From NCBI RefSeq assembly GCF_008065115.1, contig NZ_CP042913.1:3321658-3385657 (forward strand): a stretch of DNA of 64,000 bases, read 5' to 3'. The position numbers were made by a program, and so were the translations under genes. Origin of the DNA: Bythopirellula goksoeyrii (GTDB lineage: Bacteria; Planctomycetota; Planctomycetia; Pirellulales; Lacipirellulaceae). The notes under the pieces are model-generated. The model was not told the DNA's origin. It did not search any database and saw only the letters and a program-made list of their open reading frames with translations. Below, one piece after another: positions 58,787 through 64,000 of this stretch. The number at the start of each line of letters is the position of its first letter. The first letter of the stretch is position 1.

Positions 58787-59752
58787 TTAATCAAATACTT
58801 CTACTTGGACTCCCGTGTTGGAGGCTGGCCCGAGTTGAATTTCGTAGTCACTATAGATTTCGTGCGCCTTGGCGGCAGTCTTGAGTCGGTGGGCTTCTTT
58901 CAGACTAGGTGTCATGGCGAAGATAGTAGGCCCCCACGAGGATTGTCCGACCCCCTGAAAACCTATCTCGCGGAGCCAGGCAACTAGTCTGGCAGTCGCA
59001 GGCGAGTAGAAAGTGCCCCCTTGGGCTGCAGCGAAGCAGTCTCCTGCGATACAGCCGAACTGATAAATCGATTGAGAAAAAAGCTCAAAATCAGTAGCTT
59101 CAACAGCAGGTATTATTTCGTCCGCTACAAGTGATTCTAGTTGCTGAGTTACTTCTACCGAGACCTGTGGCAGGTCGGCAATAGTAAGGTCTTCGTCTTT
59201 CCCTGAAAGACCTTCAAGACTTGGAGGAGTGAGCAAGACAAAGTGCCAGTCATCGGGTAGTGCTCCATGGTAGGTAAGTCGCCCCAGAGGTTCATGTTGC
59301 AAATGGCCGCCATCAACAACGAGCCCCCCCATAAGAAAACCATAGGTTCCTACGGCAGACCGTCGGCCTCTTCCCGTTAATTGACATAGCCTGCTCGGAT
59401 CGCGCCAGGGAAATCCCAACGACTCAGCCAACCCGGCAGCCACAGCCAGGCCAAGCTGGGAACCGACGCCTAAACCCGTATGTTCTCGTGGGGCTGATAG
59501 GACCTGTATGCATAGCTCTGGAGGAAAGCTGAACTGAAGCCGATGGAAAATGCTGTTGGAAAAATATGCAACGCGTTCACTTAGGGGCCCTTCGATACCG
59601 AAGCGTTTGGCGGGAACAATTTCCAAGTGAACACCTGGGACGTCGATCATCACGCCGACTCCCCCAAACTGAGGCCGCTCACAGGAGTGCCCCAGACTGG
59701 TGAGTCCGAAGTGAAGACGACAGGGAGTGCGAACCAACACGCGGCGACTCAT
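58787..59752 (-). CDS. Beta-ribofuranosylaminobenzene 5'-phosphate synthase-like protein (GHMP fold)
   Basis: 321 residues of the GHMP family matching beta-RFAP synthase (MptG type): RTPCRLHFGLTSLGHSCERP at the start, then EHTGLGVGSQLGLAVAAGLA and GRGRRSAVGTYGFLMGGLVV. The enzyme joins p-aminobenzoate with PRPP, losing CO2, the first committed step of H4MPT synthesis. The upstream pabA/pabB supply PABA. It overlaps the end of the DUF447 gene by four bases (ATGA). Last gene of the cluster. Confidence 0.85.
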   Translation of the reverse strand: MSRRVLVRTPCRLHFGLTSLGHSCERPQFGGVGVMIDVPGVHLEIVPAKRFGIEGPLSERVAYFSNSIFHRLQFSFPPELCIQVLSAPREHTGLGVGSQLGLAVAAGLAESLGFPWRDPSRLCQLTGRGRRSAVGTYGFLMGGLVVDGGHLQHEPLGRLTYHGALPDDWHFVLLTPPSLEGLSGKDEDLTIADLPQVSVEVTQQLESLVADEIIPAVEATDFELFSQSIYQFGCIAGDCFAAAQGGTFYSPATARLVAWLREIGFQGVGQSSWGPTIFAMTPSLKEAHRLKTAAKAHEIYSDYEIQLGPASNTGVQVEVFD

Positions 59753-60375
59753 CTTGGCAAGATCTCCGATTCGAAAGGAACCGCAAGTTCTTGATGCACA
59801 AAGGATTGCAGTAGAGCGAAGGCTTGGAGTTCATCGGCACCGCCGGTTTTTTGAATCGGAGATGCCAAGCGGTCCAATTCGGATAGCAAGAGCTTCGCGT
59901 CCAAGATATGGATCCGGGTTGCCAAGATAGCAGCTTCGAGAACAGCATGTTTAGCGCGATTGAACCCGAAAAACTCTCGGATATGGCCGCGCTTGGTCGT
60001 GTGGCCGACAACTATCGAGCGTTCTGCAGAATCATCGACGGACACGATTTCAAATTTCAGCCAGCGACATGCCGCTGCCAACACCATGGGATCGGACTCG
60101 AGGAACTCAGGTATTGGCTTGATTGTGCCAATCGCAGCTTTCGCAAAAAGCAGTACATCGTCGGTGATATGCAGTACACCTTGCGAGGTCCGTATCAGAT
60201 TCTTGTAAGTCGTGGAAGTGCGAAACGGACGCAATACGAGCCTTTCTAGACCGTCATCGACGAGGGGGCCCATCGGGGCAATGTTGATCGTGCCATCTTT
60301 GTTGGACGTCGTAACAATCGCTTCGAGAATTCGCCCGTCGGATCCAAGTTGAGGTAGCGATGTTTTCGACATCAT
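59749..60375 (-). CDS. DUF447-family protein (H4MPT gene-cluster member)
   Basis: 208 residues with RILEAIVTTSNKDGTINIAP, MGPLVDDGLERLVLRPFRTS and HITDDVLLFAKAAIG. This fits DUF447, a split-barrel flavin-reductase-like fold found beside H4MPT genes in methylotrophs, archaea and planctomycetes. The reaction is not known to me. Overlap with the beta-RFAP synthase gene and 12-base spacing to pabA tie it to the pathway. Confidence 0.75.
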   Translation of the reverse strand: MMSKTSLPQLGSDGRILEAIVTTSNKDGTINIAPMGPLVDDGLERLVLRPFRTSTTYKNLIRTSQGVLHITDDVLLFAKAAIGTIKPIPEFLESDPMVLAAACRWLKFEIVSVDDSAERSIVVGHTTKRGHIREFFGFNRAKHAVLEAAILATRIHILDAKLLLSELDRLASPIQKTGGADELQAFALLQSFVHQELAVPFESEILPR

Positions 60376-60386
60376 GAACTCGCTCC

Positions 60387-61052
60387 TTAAAATGTCACAG
60401 GGGCAACGGGAAGAGGAGAAGGTTTGTATTCTGCGAAGCGATATTCCGAAGCTGATAGTTGATCGAGCGATTCGTCGAACGGAATTTCAGCCATTCCTAA
60501 AAAATTAGCCAGCAGTCGATAGCCGTCGTGCGTCAATATCGCTTCAGGATGGAATTGTACTCCGGCCAGAGGGAATTCAATATGCTCAATAGCCATGACT
60601 GTTCCGTCAACAGATTGTGCCGTGACGACTAATTCATCGGAAAGCGAGCTTGGACCAATAATCAAGGAGTGATAGCGACATACATCAAAAGGCGAGGGGA
60701 TTTTATAAAAGAGAGGAGTCTCTTGGTGTGTGACGGCTGAAGTGCGACCATGCATGGGTTCTCTCGCGCGGATGACATTCGCGCCAAACGCGGTTGCGAT
60801 TGCTTGATGTCCCAGGCAAACACCGAGGATAGGAATTCTTGCGTAGAAAGTTCTGACGAGGTCGACGCTGATGCCAGCTTCTTGTGGCGAGCCTGGACCA
60901 GGTGATATGACAATTGCCTGTGGAGAGAGTTGGGCGAGCTCGTCAAGCGAAACTGCATCGTTTCGCACAACAAGCGTCTCGCATCCTAGTCGGCGAAAGT
61001 AGCGCGCAAGGTTGTGAACAAAACTATCGTAGTTATCGATGAGCAGAATCAT
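60387..61052 (-). CDS. pabA: Aminodeoxychorismate/anthranilate synthase glutaminase subunit
   Basis: 221-residue class I glutamine amidotransferase. It starts MILLIDNYDSFVHNLARYFR, has the nucleophile Cys in LGVCLGHQAIATAFG, and HPEAIL with the catalytic His-Glu pair (VQFHPEAILTHDG). It supplies ammonia to PabB. TrpG and PabA cannot be told apart by sequence; the pabB and H4MPT context favours PabA. Confidence 0.9.
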   Translation of the reverse strand: MILLIDNYDSFVHNLARYFRRLGCETLVVRNDAVSLDELAQLSPQAIVISPGPGSPQEAGISVDLVRTFYARIPILGVCLGHQAIATAFGANVIRAREPMHGRTSAVTHQETPLFYKIPSPFDVCRYHSLIIGPSSLSDELVVTAQSVDGTVMAIEHIEFPLAGVQFHPEAILTHDGYRLLANFLGMAEIPFDESLDQLSASEYRFAEYKPSPLPVAPVTF

Positions 61053-61085
61053 TGTGGATGGTAGCTTGTTGGTAGCGATGGACTG

Positions 61086-62507
61086 TTAGAGATCTAGTGA
61101 GGCGATCATGCCGCGCGCCTTGTGCCAGGTTTCACGGTACTCATCTTGAGGATCAGATTGAGCAACGATACCGCCTCCGACGGGCATCTGCCACCAACCG
61201 CCGCCTGCTGTAATGGTTCTTATTAGGATACTGCTGTCCATCTGTCCGTTAAAGCCTAGATAACCAAGTGAACCGCAATAAGCCCCACGAGCAGTTGGCT
61301 CGAGTTCGGCAATGATTTCCATCGCCCGAATTTTGGGAGCACCGGTAATCGAGCCACCTGGGAAGCAGGCCCGCAACAAGTCCAATGGCGTGGCGTTTGG
61401 AGCTAATTCGCCTCTAACTGAGGAAACCAAGTGTTTCACATGGGCATAGGTTTCCACTTGGCAGAATTCGGCGACATGCACGCTATCACTAGTACAGACT
61501 CGCGAGAAGTCGTTCCTCATCAGATCGACTATCATGACGTTCTCCGCACGGTCTTTCTCGCTCAACTGGAGTTCATTACCTGTGAAGAGGTCTGCCTCGG
61601 GCGAATGCGTACGGCCGCGGGTTCCTTTGATGGGACGCGTCTCTGCCCAGTGGTCTCGTACCTGCAAAAAGCATTCGGGGGAACTGCTGCATATCTGCCA
61701 GTCCCCTAGATCAAAATATCCCGCGTAGGGAGCCGGATTTCTCTTCCGAAGTTTGAGATAGAGTTCTGGAGAAGAAGTTTTCGCAGGGCAAAGCAGTCGT
61801 TGGGATAGATTTACTTGGAATACGTCGCCAGCATGAATGTATTCAACGGCGCGTTCGATCATGTGCTGGTAATTGATCGCAGAAAGGTTACTAGTCACCT
61901 CGCCGAGGCCAACATCAAACTGTGGTGCGAGCGAGTTTATTGGATACTTTTCATTAGTCGATGTTGCCTGCGGAGGATTTTCCAGCCAGTTGAGAAATTG
62001 TGTGATTCGTTCCTGTGCCCGCCGTCTTCGAGCGGAAAGTTCTTTTTCTGGAAACCCTTGAGAGATCAGCCAGGTCTGATCCTGTTCATGGTCAAAAGCG
62101 ATGACCACGTCATAGAAACCAATAGCGAGTGCAGGAATGGGGAAGTCTGTCATTCGTGGAACAGGAATTCGCTCAAGGGAACGTCCTAGCTCGTACCCAA
62201 ACAACCCCGCCAGTCCTCCCTGAAAAGGGGGCAGATCCTTTCTGCTTGCAGCCTGATATTGGTCGACTCGGGATTGGAGTTCTCCTAGTGGGCCAAACTC
62301 AATATCACATTGCTGGATCCAATCAAAAGGGTCGGCAGCGATGAAAGAATACCGCCCCAATCGCCCAAAACCTACACCGCTGTCGAAATAGATCATATGC
62401 GGCAAATTTGACAATCGCCTGAAAGCGTCAACTGCAGTCAGCGTTGAGGGCAATTCCATGACAATGGGAAAAGAATCTTCGTCACCTTTTAGATTGGTTG
62501 AGGGCAC
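61086..62507 (-). CDS. pabB: Aminodeoxychorismate synthase component I
   Basis: 473 residues of the chorismate-binding family. TRPIKGTRGRTHSPEAD carries the Lys of PIKGT that marks aminodeoxychorismate synthase, where anthranilate synthase has PIAGT. Other motifs: VSSVRGELAPNATPLDLLRA, FPGGSITGAPKIRAMEII and YCGSLGYLGFNGQMD. With PabA it turns chorismate into aminodeoxychorismate, the PABA precursor. No pabC lyase is in the window. Confidence 0.93.
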   Translation of the reverse strand: MPSTNLKGDEDSFPIVMELPSTLTAVDAFRRLSNLPHMIYFDSGVGFGRLGRYSFIAADPFDWIQQCDIEFGPLGELQSRVDQYQAASRKDLPPFQGGLAGLFGYELGRSLERIPVPRMTDFPIPALAIGFYDVVIAFDHEQDQTWLISQGFPEKELSARRRRAQERITQFLNWLENPPQATSTNEKYPINSLAPQFDVGLGEVTSNLSAINYQHMIERAVEYIHAGDVFQVNLSQRLLCPAKTSSPELYLKLRKRNPAPYAGYFDLGDWQICSSSPECFLQVRDHWAETRPIKGTRGRTHSPEADLFTGNELQLSEKDRAENVMIVDLMRNDFSRVCTSDSVHVAEFCQVETYAHVKHLVSSVRGELAPNATPLDLLRACFPGGSITGAPKIRAMEIIAELEPTARGAYCGSLGYLGFNGQMDSSILIRTITAGGGWWQMPVGGGIVAQSDPQDEYRETWHKARGMIASLDL

Positions 62508-62512
62508 TGCGG

Positions 62513-63925
62513 CTAGTCCTGCTGTCTAGATTGCGACTTCGGTTTGAGATAGTGTCGATGTTCTGGTACGGTAGCAAGCCCCCAGTTAAGTGATTCGTCC
62601 TGAACGTAGTTCTTTCCTAAGGTCAAAGCGATCCGAGCTTTGGCCATCTCGTATCCCAAATAGAAGGCGTGATCGGCATCGAGGTTCTTGGGCAAGCCTC
62701 CGTCAGTCCCTGCGGTGCGCAATGCTTCCATCAAAGTAAACGGGTCGGAGTCGTGAAGATGCAAGTCGCGCGCGATGAGATGAATCTCATCTCCTGAGAC
62801 ATAGATGCGATAATTGTTGTCGCGAACTTCGGTAGCTAGTTGTTCGAGTTGCTCCTCAGTGGGAGCGATCACTTCTTCATCGCGAAGCATTAGGAGATCA
62901 GGTTCAACATGTTTGGGCAACACTTGGTTGCTAACAGCATGATACATGAGTCGACGAGCCAAATCGCATTCCTTCACACTTGTGCGGGCCCAGTTGATCA
63001 CTTCCGTGGTCAAGATGCTACGAATGCCCAATTCTTGACAGAAGCCCAAGAGCAAGGCGTTGATCCCAGCTGAATCGACGTCGGTCAGTTCCGTTAGGTT
63101 GCCTATGCCCATCATCATTTCAGCATCGGGATAGCGCCGGTGAATTTCGAGATAGCGACCCAGGCTATTGGCAAAGCCAAACGAGATCGGTTCCAAAATC
63201 GGGTCGATTCGCAGGGGCACGTTGGCGCTCGCGAGGAACTCGACGGTCTCGTCGAGACCGGCCAAGGTACGAGGGTCATCAGGTATGGCTACGACTTCTG
63301 CGCCCCACTCGAGCGCCGCAGCGCGATTGATGGAGTTGACACTTAGCACGAGCTCGGCGCCGGCCTTGGTGGCGGGAGCAATTTCCTCGGGATTCAAGCT
63401 ATCGATAGAGACTCGCATTCCATGATCTCTGAGCATCTGGACTGCCGCTGCTACATCGGTCCACGTGTTTCCGGGATCACAACCAAGATCGATGACATCG
63501 GCTCCACTTTGGGAATAATGTTCTGCAACGGAAAGTATCTCAGTGAGCGACAATCTCGGGCAATTATTGATCTCTGCCAGGATCTCGATGTCATAGGCTC
63601 CGTAGTCGGTAGGAATAGATTGACGAGAAAAGAATTGCGGCAGCTGGCGCAAATCGCGGGGGCCCCGTTCCACAGTGGCGGTGGTCTCAGATTGCAATGG
63701 TGCCAGATCTCCTTCGCAGTAGCCAGGTACAAGGACCTTGGTTGCGTCGGGAGGCACTCGGATGTGCTTGGCGATCCAAGTTGGAGTCATGAGGGCCGCC
63801 ACAGTGATCGGCATGACGTCAACTGAATAGGAAAAACCTGACTCTTCGGCCAGCTCAGGAAGGATCTGTTCCAACGAGTGTCGCGCCAGTCGTCCCGTGA
63901 CGAAATGAATGTGTTCGATGGCCAT
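62513..63925 (-). CDS. Dihydropteroate-synthase-like protein (DUF6513 type, H4MPT cluster)
   Basis: 470 residues from the ATG at 63925, where the family start MAIEHIHFVTGRLARHSLEQ appears; a longer frame to 63982 is open. An N-terminal domain (LPITVAALMTPTWIAKHIRV) precedes a TIM-barrel with DHPS-like features: SQSGADVIDLGCDPGNTW, MRVSIDSLNPEEIAPATKAG, ELVLSVNS and PDAEMMMGIGNLTELTDVDS. Family members sit in H4MPT clusters and may act in joining the pterin to the arylamine. pabB starts five bases after it. Confidence 0.82.
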   Translation of the reverse strand: MAIEHIHFVTGRLARHSLEQILPELAEESGFSYSVDVMPITVAALMTPTWIAKHIRVPPDATKVLVPGYCEGDLAPLQSETTATVERGPRDLRQLPQFFSRQSIPTDYGAYDIEILAEINNCPRLSLTEILSVAEHYSQSGADVIDLGCDPGNTWTDVAAAVQMLRDHGMRVSIDSLNPEEIAPATKAGAELVLSVNSINRAAALEWGAEVVAIPDDPRTLAGLDETVEFLASANVPLRIDPILEPISFGFANSLGRYLEIHRRYPDAEMMMGIGNLTELTDVDSAGINALLLGFCQELGIRSILTTEVINWARTSVKECDLARRLMYHAVSNQVLPKHVEPDLLMLRDEEVIAPTEEQLEQLATEVRDNNYRIYVSGDEIHLIARDLHLHDSDPFTLMEALRTAGTDGGLPKNLDADHAFYLGYEMAKARIALTLGKNYVQDESLNWGLATVPEHRHYLKPKSQSRQQD

Positions 63926-64000
63926 GGAAGCTTGTGCGAATTGTGACTCAACGATTGTCGGCGGTACCGGCCCAACCGCCATTGACGTTGAGAATCTGGC

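Noticed and set aside
63926-63982. N-terminal extension of the DHPS-like protein
   Set aside because: The family begins at MAIEHIHFVTG; the added 19 residues are Pro/Val-rich and do not look conserved, though the window ends too soon to be sure.

Overview
The window looks like a planctomycete chromosome, probably a Pirellulales-type relative. The evidence is two PEP-CTERM proteins plus a broken third, Tat-exported PhoX and SBP56 enzymes, PQQ-type beta-propeller and YdjY proteins, a full Nqr sodium pump operon, and a tetrahydromethanopterin (H4MPT) type cofactor biosynthesis cluster, a pathway known from archaea, methylotrophs and planctomycetes. No rRNA, CRISPR array or phage structural genes were seen. 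There is one tRNA, tRNA-Arg(ACG).

Layout. 1-879: an 894-bp IS5-type insertion sequence cut by the window edge. 1046-5811 (minus): sugar porter and PhoX phosphatase, an NDP-sugar epimerase and a diguanylate cyclase. 5899-13349 (minus): nqrABCDEF-apbE-nqrM, with a perfect Rex-type operator ahead of nqrA. 13630-18666 (minus): GH15 glucoamylase, MarC, RsgA and a PEP-CTERM protein. 19869-23712 (plus): sucC, sucD and polX. 23709-31096 (minus): RND pump and adaptor, PLP-binding YggS-type protein and a 615-residue protein of unknown function. 31470-33499: YdjY protein and a PQQ-propeller protein. 33702-34803: tRNA-Arg with a decayed tyrosine integrase at its 3' end. 34906-37427: a HAB-mutase-like membrane protein and exported SBP56.

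37759-44664 is a damaged, insertion-rich island. The C-terminal part of PPK2 and the N-terminal part of a sucrose-phosphate-synthase-like glycosyltransferase sit on either side of an IS identical to the one at 1-879. A HAD sugar phosphatase follows, then an IS30 that supplies the stop codon of acetate kinase, then a phosphate acyltransferase whose N-terminus is lost at a third, decayed 894-bp IS. I read this as the remains of a sucrose/acyl-phosphate/polyphosphate module.

44856-48408 carries a PEP-CTERM pseudogene and a secreted GH18 protein. 48775-58783 is mostly housekeeping: an ABC-F ATPase, PqiAB, a frameshifted methyltransferase, RNase III, MgtE, a small unknown protein, PdxJ and DapA. 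58787-63925 (minus) is a compact H4MPT cluster: a DHPS-like protein, pabB, pabA, DUF447 and a beta-RFAP-synthase-like protein. It links PABA synthesis directly to the steps that use PABA.

I did not find a clearly new defence or biosynthetic system. The most informative signals are the Rex box on nqr, the identical IS copies that share one nonsense codon, the recombination scar at PPK2/glycosyltransferase, two kinds of small non-autonomous repeat element with apparent target duplications, and the H4MPT/PABA operon.
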